A DNA stretch of 64,000 bases from Novosphingobium umbonatum (GTDB lineage Bacteria > Pseudomonadota > Alphaproteobacteria > Sphingomonadales > Sphingomonadaceae), in assembly GCF_004005905.1 (NCBI RefSeq), contig NZ_SACO01000001.1, forward strand, positions 1 through 64,000, read 5' to 3'. How positions within the stretch are numbered: the stretch's first letter is position 1; the number at the start of each line of letters is the position of its first letter. Below, piece after piece: positions 1 to 7,654 of the stretch. A program made the position numbers and the translations under genes. The notes under the pieces are model-generated. The model was not told where the DNA came from. It was given only the letters and a program-made list of their open reading frames with translations, and searched no databases.

Positions 1-38
1 GGCCCGAAAGGCCGCCCGACCGACCAATAATCGTCCGC

Positions 39-1355
39 TCAACCCCGCAAAACGGCATTCCCTGCGCCGCCGACAACCCCTCGCGCACTTGCCACGCCAA
101 ATTTACACGGTTCTTCGAGGTGTCCAGTTGTGGGAATACGTAAAAAAGCGACTACTCCCGCCGAAACGGCAGTGCTGGCAACTACTTCCCAAGTGCCACC
201 ACTGTTAATAGTTTGCTCTATAGTCATCGTACCCGCCTGATCCGAATAGGCACGAGCGTTGAAATAGGATGCCGATGGATTCGCTGAAGCAACTCTGCTT
301 ACAGGTGATGGAAGGGCTGCATTAGCAGCAAGGGAAGTTGTATACTCTATGTAACCAGCATAGGCCGCAATTGAGCCAATCGTGGCCGTTCCGCCCGATA
401 TCACGGTGGACAGCACGGTTTCGGTGTCGCCCTTGGTGCGTTTCAGGCAAGATGTGATCGTCACCGTGCCGCTGGAATAGGTGCTGACACGGGCGCGGAC
501 ATAGCGGGCGATGATGCCGAAATTGAAGATGCCGGTGACGGTGGCGGTCGATGCGTAGGCGACAAAGGGCGTGGTGGCCAGATTGACCGGCAGCGCCGTC
601 CAGTTTGTGCCGTCATTGCTCTGCTCGAACGAGACGGTATTGCCGCTGCCGATGCTGGTGATCTGGAAAGAGCCAGAGGCATAGCCCAAAGTGTCCAGCG
701 ACAGCACCACCGCCGCGCTGGTGACGCTGGCGGTTTGTGTCGCGCCATCGGCCACGCCATCGGTGTTGCTGACCGGCAGGGTGGCCATGTCGCTGGGCAG
801 CGTGACGGGCAGGCTGCCCGCCGCCGTCTTTTGCCCAAGGCTGGCGGGCAATTGCGCGGCGATGGCCGACAGGCTGGCATTGGCCGTGGCCTGATTCGCG
901 GCGGTGGCGGGCGCGGCGATCAGCTTGGCCAGAATGGCGGCCAAGGCGGTGTTGGCCGTGCCTTGGTTATCCGCCGTGGCCGCACCGGCAGGCAGCGGCA
1001 ACGCGGCGGCAGACACCGGCAGCGCGCCCATATCGCTGGGCAGCACCACCGGCAGGCTGTTGGCGGCGGTTTTCTGCCCCAGACTGGCGGGCAATTTGCC
1101 CAGCAGGCGCTTGGTCAGCGCGATCAGGCTGAACGCGCCCGTATCGCTGGTGGCGGCGGCATCGGCCTTTGCGCCCAGAGCCACATTGGCACCATCGGCC
1201 TCGGTCATCGCACCGCCTCCGCTTGCCGCATTGGTCACCGTCACGGGCAGCGGGGCGGTCTGGCTCACCACCTGCGCGCTATTGTCACCATTGGCAAAGG
1301 CAACCGCCTGGGCGGGGGCGAAAGCGGCGGGGAAAGTAATCTGGGGGTTGGGCAT
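39..1355 (-). CDS. Phage-like structural protein with internal repeats
   Basis: Predicted 438-residue protein that I cannot assign to a named family. It contains two copies of a motif beginning LPASLGQKTAA (about residues 88 and 169), each continuing through SLPV and LPSDM to LPVS, so the repeat period is about 81 residues. Such SLGQKT..SLPV..LPSD repeats recur in uncharacterised proteins of tailed phages and prophages (family knowledge from memory). The start is the ATG at 1355, preceded by GGAG at a good distance; an upstream GTG at 1382 has no such site. The last 110 or so residues are encoded by visibly less GC-rich DNA (about 39-370) than the rest, which suggests a chimeric gene. No other phage gene is visible, so this may be the edge of a prophage lying left of the window or a lone remnant. 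Confidence 0.6.
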   Translation of the reverse strand: MPNPQITFPAAFAPAQAVAFANGDNSAQVVSQTAPLPVTVTNAASGGGAMTEADGANVALGAKADAAATSDTGAFSLIALTKRLLGKLPASLGQKTAANSLPVVLPSDMGALPVSAAALPLPAGAATADNQGTANTALAAILAKLIAAPATAANQATANASLSAIAAQLPASLGQKTAAGSLPVTLPSDMATLPVSNTDGVADGATQTASVTSAAVVLSLDTLGYASGSFQITSIGSGNTVSFEQSNDGTNWTALPVNLATTPFVAYASTATVTGIFNFGIIARYVRARVSTYSSGTVTITSCLKRTKGDTETVLSTVISGGTATIGSIAAYAGYIEYTTSLAANAALPSPVSRVASANPSASYFNARAYSDQAGTMTIEQTINSGGTWEVVASTAVSAGVVAFLRIPTTGHLEEPCKFGVASARGVVGGAGNAVLRG

Positions 1356-1427
1356 GGTCATTCTCCATCGGCCAGTCCACACTGGAATGACTCGATGAAT
1401 TAACCATAATGGTTCTTGTAGGACAGG

Positions 1428-2258
1428 CTAAATTTCCAACGCCGCGTGTTGCGCCACCATACGCACCGCGCCGCCAATCCATACGCCCAACTCGTCCTGC
1501 TCGACATAGACCCGCCCGTCCGCACCGGTCCTGCGCCCCTGCGCCGCGACATAGCTGCCCTGCGCCAGCCCTTGCGCAAACAGGGCCTGCGCCGCGCCCG
1601 CGTTCAGGCTGCCGGTCACGGGATCTTCGGCCAACAGGCCCAGCGGGTTGGTGAAAAAGGTCCGCACTTCCCAATCCACGCCCTGCTCCTGCGAAGGGCC
1701 GATCAGGCCGATGTTGGTGCCCAAGGGTTGCCGCACCTCCGGCTCCACCGCCAAGACCGCCTCGGCGCTGGACAGACGCAGCAATTTCCAGCCCGGCCCA
1801 TTGTCGGCCCACAAAGCCTCCACCACCGCCTCGCGCGGCAAGCCCATCGCGGCCAGAGCAGGCGCCAATTCCTCCTCGGTCAAAGGGCCAGAGCGCAGCA
1901 AATCGGGCGCACGAAAGGCCAGCCTGTCGCCCGCCACCCGCACCGGCACCAGCCCTACCCCGCATTGCTGCACCACCACCGGCCCTGCCGGAACCCCGCC
2001 CGCCGCCAGCCACGCAAAGGCCGTGCCCAGCGTCGGATGGCCCGCAAAGGGCAATTCCCCCGCCGGATAGAAAATCCGCACCCGATAATCCGCCCCGCCC
2101 TGTGTCGGGGGCAACAGAAAGGTGGTTTCCGAAAAGCCCAGCCAGCGGGTCAGCGCCTGCATCTGCTCATCCGACAGGTCCCTGCCCCCATGCACCACCG
2201 CCAAGGGATTGCCCGAAAGCGCGCCATTCACGAAAACATCCACCAGATCGATCTTCAT
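1428..2258 (-). CDS. PhzF family isomerase/epimerase-like protein
   Basis: 276 residues, the usual length for PhzF/YddE-type proteins (diaminopimelate-epimerase fold, two similar halves). Family marks are SETTFL around E44, the residue corresponding to the catalytic Glu of PhzF, then FAGHPTLGTA near residue 73, and EDPVTGS in the second half. Phenazine genes are absent around it, so phenazine synthesis is not implied; most PhzF homologues outside phenazine clusters have unknown substrates. The start at 2258 has a GGGG-type ribosome site just upstream. It is transcribed away from the SDR gene at 2359 and towards the phage-like gene. Confidence 0.85.
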   Translation of the reverse strand: MKIDLVDVFVNGALSGNPLAVVHGGRDLSDEQMQALTRWLGFSETTFLLPPTQGGADYRVRIFYPAGELPFAGHPTLGTAFAWLAAGGVPAGPVVVQQCGVGLVPVRVAGDRLAFRAPDLLRSGPLTEEELAPALAAMGLPREAVVEALWADNGPGWKLLRLSSAEAVLAVEPEVRQPLGTNIGLIGPSQEQGVDWEVRTFFTNPLGLLAEDPVTGSLNAGAAQALFAQGLAQGSYVAAQGRRTGADGRVYVEQDELGVWIGGAVRMVAQHAALEI

Positions 2259-2358
2259 GCGCTACCCCCGTTTAGGCTCGACCAGCACACCATAAGCATT
2301 TCGAATCAGCCCTCAAGTGCGCTTCCCTTCGCCCGCGCTTTATGCTTCACCCTCGGCC

Positions 2359-3111
2359 ATGAACCGACCGGCCATTCTGATCACCGGCGGCGCCAAGCGG
2401 ATTGGCGCCTGCATCGCCCGCAGCTTTGGCGCGGCGGGGTGGCATGTGATCATCCATTACGGGCAAAGCCGCGATGCCGCGCAGGCCTTGGCCGATACTC
2501 TGCCCAGCGCCAGCATCGTGGGTTGCGATCTGGCCGATCCCGATGCGGCGGTGGCGATGGTGGAGCAATTGGCCCAAACCCTGCCCGACTGGCGCATGTT
2601 GGTGAACAGCGCGGCGGTGTTCCGTTACGATGATGCCGCAGCCATCCTCCCCGATGTCTTTGCCGAGGCGATGACCGTCAACGCGCTGACCCCCACCCGC
2701 ATGGCGCAGGCCTTTCTGACCCATGCGCGGGCCAAGGCAGGGCGGCGGGTGATTGCCATTACCGACATGAAACTGGCCAACCCCAACCCCGATTTCTTCA
2801 GCTATACCATGGCCAAACATGCCCTGTCCGCCACAGTGAAAATGCTGGCCATGGGCGCGTGCAAGGCCGAAGACCGCATCTATGCCATCGCACCGGGCGC
2901 CATGCTGCCCAGCTATGACCAGCAACCGCAAGAGCATGAAACCTCGGGCCGGATGAACCTGTTGCAACGCCTGACCGCGCCGCAGGAGATCGCCGAGGCC
3001 GCTTTGTTCATGGCCCAAGGCTGGCTGGCCAGCGGGGAAACTCTGTTCATCGATTCCGGCCAACATCTGCTTGCCCAGCCAAGGGACGTTCTCTACCTCG
3101 CGCGGCCATGA
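2359..3111 (+). CDS. SDR oxidoreductase, pteridine reductase/dihydromonapterin reductase type
   Basis: 250-residue short-chain dehydrogenase. The nucleotide-binding motif TGGAKRIG is at residues 9-16. The NAG-like motif is NSAA at 83-86. The active site is D136-Y149-K153: an Asp exactly 13 residues before the Tyr replaces the usual SDR Ser. That arrangement (Asp, +13 Tyr, +17 Lys, with YTMAKHAL) is the one known for pteridine reductase PTR1, so reduction of dihydropteridines such as dihydrofolate or dihydromonapterin with NADPH is the likely activity. Upstream in-frame codons exist from 2317, but the Rossmann motif fits the ATG at 2359. The stop overlaps the start of the next gene in ATGA, so the two are translationally coupled. 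Confidence 0.8.
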   Translation: MNRPAILITGGAKRIGACIARSFGAAGWHVIIHYGQSRDAAQALADTLPSASIVGCDLADPDAAVAMVEQLAQTLPDWRMLVNSAAVFRYDDAAAILPDVFAEAMTVNALTPTRMAQAFLTHARAKAGRRVIAITDMKLANPNPDFFSYTMAKHALSATVKMLAMGACKAEDRIYAIAPGAMLPSYDQQPQEHETSGRMNLLQRLTAPQEIAEAALFMAQGWLASGETLFIDSGQHLLAQPRDVLYLARP

Positions 3112-3692
3112 TCTCTACCCTGCTCACCTCCACCGCTGTCGTCACTCTGGCCGAGATTGGCGACAAGACCATGCTGCTGGCCATGGTTCTGGCCGCAAAA
3201 TTGCAACGCCCATGGGCCGTGGTGGCGGGCATCTTTGCCGCTACGGTCGCCAATCACCTGCTGGCCGCGCTGGTCGGTTCGGAAGTCGCGGGCCTGCTCG
3301 ACGCACGCTGGTTCCGCTTTGCCGTGGCGGCGGGCTTTCTGGCCATGGCGGCATGGACGCTTGTGCCCGACAGTCTGGACGATGATGAGGAGCCTTCGGT
3401 GAAGGAAGGCAGCGGCGGCTGGCTCTCGGCTTTCACCACCACGGCAATCGCCTTCTTCCTCGTCGAAATGGGCGACAAGACGCAGATCGCCACCATTGCC
3501 CTTGGCGCGCGTTACCATGATGTGCTGACCGTCGCGGCGGGCACCACCCTTGGCATGATGATCGCCGACGCCCCCGCCGTCTTCCTTGGCGACCGTCTGG
3601 TGCGTATCGTGCCTTTGAAACTGGCCCGCATTGTGGCCGCGATCATGTTTGCCGCGATTGGCGCATGGCAAATCGTGGACCTGCTGCGCTGA
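3108..3692 (+). CDS. TMEM165/GDT1 family (UPF0016) cation transporter, MneA-like
   Basis: 194-residue integral membrane protein built from two similar halves, each opening with the family motif E-x-G-D-K-T: EIGDKT at residues 16-21 and EMGDKT at 120-125. These acidic motifs line the transport path in GDT1 proteins, which move Mn2+ or Ca2+; bacterial members export manganese. About six hydrophobic segments are visible, with an acidic hydrophilic linker (DDDEEPSVKE, about 91-100) between the halves. The ATG lies in an ATGA overlap with the preceding pteridine-reductase-type gene. A large palindrome starts 10 nt after the stop. No regulator or mntH-like gene is adjacent; a yybP-ykoY element was looked for and not seen. 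Confidence 0.88.
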   Translation: MISTLLTSTAVVTLAEIGDKTMLLAMVLAAKLQRPWAVVAGIFAATVANHLLAALVGSEVAGLLDARWFRFAVAAGFLAMAAWTLVPDSLDDDEEPSVKEGSGGWLSAFTTTAIAFFLVEMGDKTQIATIALGARYHDVLTVAAGTTLGMMIADAPAVFLGDRLVRIVPLKLARIVAAIMFAAIGAWQIVDLLR

Positions 3693-3702
3693 AGTTTTGA
3701 GG

Positions 3703-3785
3703 CGGCACCGGCCCTCTCCCCCTGCCCTACCACCCATATATGGTACCCTGTTGGGTGGTAGGGCAGGGGGAGAGGGCCGGTGCCG
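3703..3785. repeat. 83-bp palindromic repeat, copy 1
   Basis: Two perfect 34-nt inverted arms (3703-3736 and 3752-3785) separated by a 15-nt asymmetric loop containing GGTACC. The whole element is the exact reverse complement of the copy at 18646-18728. It sits 10 nt downstream of the GDT1-type gene and 79 nt before argG, so it could form a very stable hairpin at the end of the upstream message. No T-run follows, so it is not a standard intrinsic terminator. A REP/MITE-like interspersed repeat is the best description. Confidence 0.95.
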
Positions 3786-3864
3786 TTCACCCATAATTGC
3801 CAACCGCCCCCCACCCTGCTAGGCGCGCGGCCAAAGCCTATTCCTCTGTCATGGAGCGCCCATC

Positions 3865-5076
3865 ATGTCCGACATCAAAAAGGTCGTTCTCGCCTATTCC
3901 GGCGGCCTCGACACCTCGGTTATCCTCAAGTGGCTGCAGGTCACCTATAATTGCGAAGTGATCACCTTTACCGCCGACCTCGGCCAAGGTGAGGAACTGG
4001 AACCGGCCCGCGCCAAGGCCGAACTGATGGGTGTGAAGCCTGAACACATCTACATCGACGACCTGCGCGAAGAATTCGTGCGCGATTTCGTGTTCCCGAT
4101 GATGCGCGCCAATGCCCGCTATGAAGGCGACTATCTGCTGGGCACCTCGATCGCCCGCCCGCTGATTTCCAAGCGCCTGATCGAAATCGCCAAGGAAACC
4201 GGCGCCGACGCCGTGGCCCATGGCGCCACCGGCAAGGGCAACGACCAAGTCCGCTTCGAACTCTCCGCCTATGCCTTGCAGCCCAGCATCAAGGTTATCG
4301 CCCCGTGGCGCGAATGGGACCTGACCAGCCGCACCGCGCTGATCGCCTGGGCCGAAGAGCACCAGATCCCCGTCCCCAAGGACAAGCGCGGCGAAAGCCC
4401 CTTCTCCACCGACGCCAACCTGCTGCACACCTCCTCTGAAGGCAAGGTGCTGGAAGATCCGTGGTCGGAAGTGCCCGACTATGTCTACAGCCGCACCGTC
4501 AACCCCGAAGACGCCCCCGACGCCCCCGAATATATCGAGATCGAGTTCGAAAAGGGCGATGGCGTGGCTCTGAACGGTGAAGCCATGTCGCCCGCCACCC
4601 TGCTCACCGCGCTCAACGAACTGGGCCGCAAGCATGGCATCGGCCGCCTCGACCTCGTCGAAAACCGCTTCGTCGGCATGAAGTCGCGCGGCATGTACGA
4701 AACCCCCGGTGGCGAAATCTACGCCCGCGCCCATCGCGGCATCGAAAGCATCACCCTTGACCGTGGCGCCGCCCACCTCAAGGACGAGCTGATGCCCCGC
4801 TATGCCGAACTGATCTACAACGGTTTCTGGTTCAGCCCCGAGCGCGAAATGCTGCAGGCCGCCATCGACCACAGCCAGGCCAAAGTCTCCGGCACCGTGC
4901 GCCTCAAGCTCTACAAGGGCGGCGCCTATGTCGTGGGCCGCAAGTCGCCCTACTCGCTCTACTCCGAACGCCACGTGACGTTTGAGGACGACGCCGGCGC
5001 CTATGACCAGAAAGACGCCGCTGGCTTCATCAAGCTCAACGCCTTGCGCCTGAAGCTGCTGGCTGGCCAGAAGTAA
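3865..5076 (+). CDS. argG: Argininosuccinate synthase
   Basis: 403 residues, full family length. It joins citrulline and aspartate with ATP hydrolysis to AMP and pyrophosphate, the penultimate step of arginine synthesis, in the cytoplasm. The PP-loop ATP-binding motif [10 protein letters not shown] is at about residues 9-18, followed by the conserved GQGEELE stretch, [21 protein letters not shown] and RGMYETPGG segments in the expected order. The start at 3865 follows a GGAG sequence. No argH is adjacent; the gene appears monocistronic, bounded upstream by the palindromic repeat and downstream by an intrinsic terminator. Confidence 0.98.
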   Translation: MSDIKKVVLAYSGGLDTSVILKWLQVTYNCEVITFTADLGQGEELEPARAKAELMGVKPEHIYIDDLREEFVRDFVFPMMRANARYEGDYLLGTSIARPLISKRLIEIAKETGADAVAHGATGKGNDQVRFELSAYALQPSIKVIAPWREWDLTSRTALIAWAEEHQIPVPKDKRGESPFSTDANLLHTSSEGKVLEDPWSEVPDYVYSRTVNPEDAPDAPEYIEIEFEKGDGVALNGEAMSPATLLTALNELGRKHGIGRLDLVENRFVGMKSRGMYETPGGEIYARAHRGIESITLDRGAAHLKDELMPRYAELIYNGFWFSPEREMLQAAIDHSQAKVSGTVRLKLYKGGAYVVGRKSPYSLYSERHVTFEDDAGAYDQKDAAGFIKLNALRLKLLAGQK

Positions 5077-5098
5077 GGTTTAATCTTTGGGTTAGAAG

Positions 5099-5130
5099 AA
5101 GGCGCTGGCTTCGGCTGGCGCCTTTTTTTT
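5099..5130 (+). terminator. Intrinsic terminator of argG
   Basis: Inverted arms AAGGCGC (5099-5105) and GCGCCTT (5118-5124) with a 12-nt loop, followed directly by a run of T to 5130. It lies 22 nt after the argG stop. Confidence 0.9.
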
Positions 5131-5135
5131 GTTTG

Positions 5136-5201
5136 TTGGCGGTTTTAATCGCTGCGCGATATGCCTCCGGCGGGCAAAGGGCGGGAGCCCTTTGCAATCC
5201 C
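5136..5201 (+). repeat. Left inverted repeat of AT-rich gene cassette (REP-like)
   Basis: 66-nt sequence whose reverse complement recurs at 5984-6048 with three mismatches and one single-base gap. It contains an internal hairpin, GCAAAGGG (5174-5181) with CCCTTTGC (5188-5195). It begins right after the argG terminator and ends 14 nt before the stop of the enclosed gene. Confidence 0.92.
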
Positions 5202-5215
5202 ACCAATAGAAATGT

Positions 5216-5917
5216 TCATTTTGATCGGCGGATAGACGTCTTCCGCTTTGGGAAAGGGTCACGATAGGTTTGGTCCCCTTCAAATAGAAAATCAAAATCC
5301 ATCTCATCGACAGATTTTAAAATATCCAGCCATTCGCCATGATAAGTGATTTTACTCTTTTCTATCCTTACGCCTTCCCCACCCTTCAGGCATTTTAGAA
5401 AAATATCCTTCAGGGATTTACAGATAGCGTCATATGTCCAAGGACTAAACTGAATTGACGAAATGCAATTATGCTCGAAATTTACATATTTCGGCCCATC
5501 GAACGGACGCGAAGAACTCCACATTATCCTAAATTCTTTCTCGTCCTTATACGCCCAACGCTTCGTGAAACAAAGATCTCTCGGACCAAGCTTTTCCGGA
5601 CGAATCTTACTATTGGGATAGTATTCAACAAATCCCCAAAAAAATTCCTCATCCTGAAAGAATTCAATCATTTTTTCAAAATCAAATGTTACACAAACCC
5701 CATCCGATTGACCGTAAACACTCCAGTGATGATACGTCTCCGCCGCATAGGTGAAGCAAATAGCCCTGACAGCCTCAACATTTCTTAATGATATAAATTT
5801 ACTAATAAAACCAATATCATTTTTATCCGGCCAGCCATCTGGATTTAAAAGGCAAATCCTATTATTAATAATCATGTCAATTGCCGCTGCCAATGGCATA
5901 TATCTCTTTATTTTCAC
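5216..5917 (-). CDS. DUF2971-like protein in a repeat-bracketed, AT-rich island
   Basis: 233-residue protein with much lower GC than every neighbour (runs of A and T, AT-rich codons), so recently acquired. The layout matches DUF2971 proteins: an N-terminal segment with LLNPDGWPDKND, a central ICFTYAAETYHHWSVYG followed by GVCVTFDFEKM, and a C-terminal FTKRWAYKDEKEFRIMW. The function of the family is not established; members are often found in genomic islands and near defence or phage genes. The start is a GTG at 5917 preceded by GGAG; an in-frame ATG six codons later is an alternative. It is the only gene between the two inverted repeats and has no partner gene, so a lone cargo gene is the simplest reading. 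Confidence 0.65.
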   Translation of the reverse strand: MKIKRYMPLAAAIDMIINNRICLLNPDGWPDKNDIGFISKFISLRNVEAVRAICFTYAAETYHHWSVYGQSDGVCVTFDFEKMIEFFQDEEFFWGFVEYYPNSKIRPEKLGPRDLCFTKRWAYKDEKEFRIMWSSSRPFDGPKYVNFEHNCISSIQFSPWTYDAICKSLKDIFLKCLKGGEGVRIEKSKITYHGEWLDILKSVDEMDFDFLFEGDQTYRDPFPKRKTSIRRSK

Positions 5918-5983
5918 GCCTTTTCTCCGATGCCATCAAGGAAAATAGAGCAGCGATGAACATAAGTTCAAGTGCAGTTTAAC

Positions 5984-6048
5984 GGGATTGCAAAGGGCCC
6001 CCGCCCTTTGCCCGCCGGAGGCCCATCGCGCAGCGATTAAACCGCCAA
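5984..6048 (-). repeat. Right inverted repeat of AT-rich gene cassette (REP-like)
   Basis: 65-nt mirror copy of 5136-5201, with the same internal hairpin. Together the pair brackets 5202-5983, which holds only the DUF2971-like gene and its upstream region. No short direct target duplication is obvious outside the two repeats. Confidence 0.92.
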
Positions 6049-6437
6049 AAGAATCCCCCTTTCCTACACAAAACCAAATCGGTTAAACACACCACCGCCT
6101 CCCCACCAAGGCGCCATTGGGAAAGGGGGTAAGGGTCGGCGTTTGTCGGGCCGTGGGATCGGGTTTAAACAAGTCGTGCCACGCCAACAGCGCCCAATTT
6201 CGGATGGATAGTATGAAGGCAGCGGGGCCTTTGCGAGCCCGCCTCCGCTGCTGCTACCATCCGCAGGGTCGAGCCGAAGGAGCCTGCGCAGTCAGCCTTC
6301 GGACGGTCGCATAGAAAGAGACAGCATCCGCGCCCATCGCACACGGGCGCCCGCCAGACGCCGACCCATTTCCCGCCATCCGCCGTCAGCGGAGGCCCCG
6401 TCATGCCCGCCAAAATGGCAGCATTCATTCTTGCACG
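6049..6437. other. Non-coding stretch, nothing recognised
   Basis: About 390 nt with ordinary high GC between the right repeat and the glycosyltransferase gene. Several short open frames exist but none has family features, a ribosome site or consistent codon bias. Some imperfect hairpins occur around 6215-6300. I could not identify a gene, RNA or clear promoter here. Confidence 0.5.
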
Positions 6438-7364
6438 ATGGCACAGGCGGCATATCCTCCCCCCATGCGCAACATGTTCTTTTTCCGCGATTATCGCAGC
6501 TTTCAGGGCGGCCATCTCAAACTGGCGGATTACATCGCCCACACGCAGGCCAGCGCCCTGTTCACGCCCCGCCTTTTCCTCAGCGCCGACAGCCTGCCCG
6601 ACCATCCCTTCCCCCACGACTGCCTGACAGACATATGGCAGCCGGACCAAGCCGATGCCCTCTTCCTCGCCGGAATGGATTGGGCGCAGGTGCCACTGGG
6701 CCTCGAAAGCCACATCCCCATCATCAACCTGCTGCAAGGCTTGGCCCATGCCGATCCGGCCGATCCACGCTACGCCTTCCTCTCCCGCCCCGCCATCCGC
6801 CTCTGCGTCAGCGCAGAGGTCGCGCAGGCCGTGCAGGCCACCGGCCGCGCCAACGGCCACATCCACACCATCACCGCAGGGCTAGACCTCTCCGCCATCC
6901 CCCAAGGCTCGGCCAAAACCGCGCCCATCTTCATCGGCGGCATGAAAGACCCCGCTCTGGCAGAGGCCATCGCCGCCATCCTGCGCCAGCAAGGCGTGGA
7001 CCCGCTGGTGCAAATCTCGCCGCTCCCCCGCGCCGACTATCTCGCGCTCATGGCCAGCGCGCGCGTGGCCATCACCCTGCCGCTGCCACAGGAAGGCTTC
7101 TTCCTCCCCGCGCTGGAGGCCATGGCCGCAGGCTGCGCCACTATCTGCCCCGATGCCATCGGCAACCGCGCCTTTTGCCGCCACGGCCAAACCTGCCTGA
7201 TGCCCGAACGCAACCCCACCGCCATCGCCAACGCCGCGCTCACCCTGCTGGAACATCCCGCATTGGCCGACACGCTCGCCCGCAACGGACAGGCCGAGGC
7301 GCAAAGCCGCAGCCTATCCGCCGAACGCTCCGCCTATCTCGCCATCCTTCGCAGTCTGACCTAG
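6438..7364 (+). CDS. GT-B fold glycosyltransferase (GT4-like)
   Basis: 308 residues, somewhat short for a GT4 enzyme (usually 350-400). The N-terminal half has the GGH motif of the acceptor domain (FQGGHLKLADYI). The C-terminal half carries the nucleotide-sugar-binding features: GFFLPALEAMAAGCATICPD with the E-x7-E-like spacing, and a terminal stretch with the NPTAIANAAL and LLEHPALADTLARNG helices typical of retaining GT-B transferases. It probably adds a sugar to a surface glycan; donor and acceptor cannot be read from the sequence. The ATG at 6465 (MRNMFFF) is an equally good start; neither has a strong ribosome site. It is isolated, not in a polysaccharide cluster. Its stop shares the palindromic CTAG with the stop of the convergent small gene. 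Confidence 0.75.
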   Translation: MAQAAYPPPMRNMFFFRDYRSFQGGHLKLADYIAHTQASALFTPRLFLSADSLPDHPFPHDCLTDIWQPDQADALFLAGMDWAQVPLGLESHIPIINLLQGLAHADPADPRYAFLSRPAIRLCVSAEVAQAVQATGRANGHIHTITAGLDLSAIPQGSAKTAPIFIGGMKDPALAEAIAAILRQQGVDPLVQISPLPRADYLALMASARVAITLPLPQEGFFLPALEAMAAGCATICPDAIGNRAFCRHGQTCLMPERNPTAIANAALTLLEHPALADTLARNGQAEAQSRSLSAERSAYLAILRSLT

Positions 7365-7654
7365 CCTTTAATGTCACGATAGATTGCGACCATCCACCAT
7401 ATCACAATCGCGACCATGGAAACTAAAAAGGCTGAGTCAACGAGGCCATTCTCGAGCGTCGACGCTAAGTTTTTCGTCCAAGCCACGAGCAGAACCCATA
7501 AGTAGGCCGCACAAATAGCACCCCAACGACGGCGACGCATACGCCACCGCGCAGGCGGAAAGGGCCCGCCAGACAGAATACCATCGATGCGCCACCACAG
7601 AGCAGCGTCCATCACCGCCAAGATGAAAGGCGCAACGATAGCCTCAACAATCAC
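7361..7654 (-). CDS. Small membrane protein coupled to uvrA
   Basis: 97 residues of unknown function. Hydrophobic segments are visible at about 1-18, 46-62 and 73-92, separated by a strongly basic loop ([10 protein letters not shown], about residues 36-45), so an inner-membrane protein is likely by the positive-inside pattern. The GTG start overlaps the uvrA stop (GTGA), which suggests translational coupling and real expression. Base composition is less GC-rich than the uvrA flank. Its stop shares the CTAG with the convergent glycosyltransferase. No family recognised. Confidence 0.55.
   Translation of the reverse strand: MIVEAIVAPFILAVMDAALWWRIDGILSGGPFPPARWRMRRRRWGAICAAYLWVLLVAWTKNLASTLENGLVDSAFLVSMVAIVIWWMVAIYRDIKG

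Noticed and set aside
1428..2258. Phenazine biosynthesis gene
   Set aside because: PhzF similarity is clear, but none of phzA-E or phzG is nearby, so only the family can be claimed.
3703..3785. Intrinsic terminator of the GDT1-type gene
   Set aside because: The stem is strong, but no T-run follows and an identical element in opposite orientation exists elsewhere; it is better described as an interspersed repeat.
5136..6048. Complete insertion sequence
   Set aside because: Inverted repeats are present but the only gene is not a transposase and no target duplication was seen.
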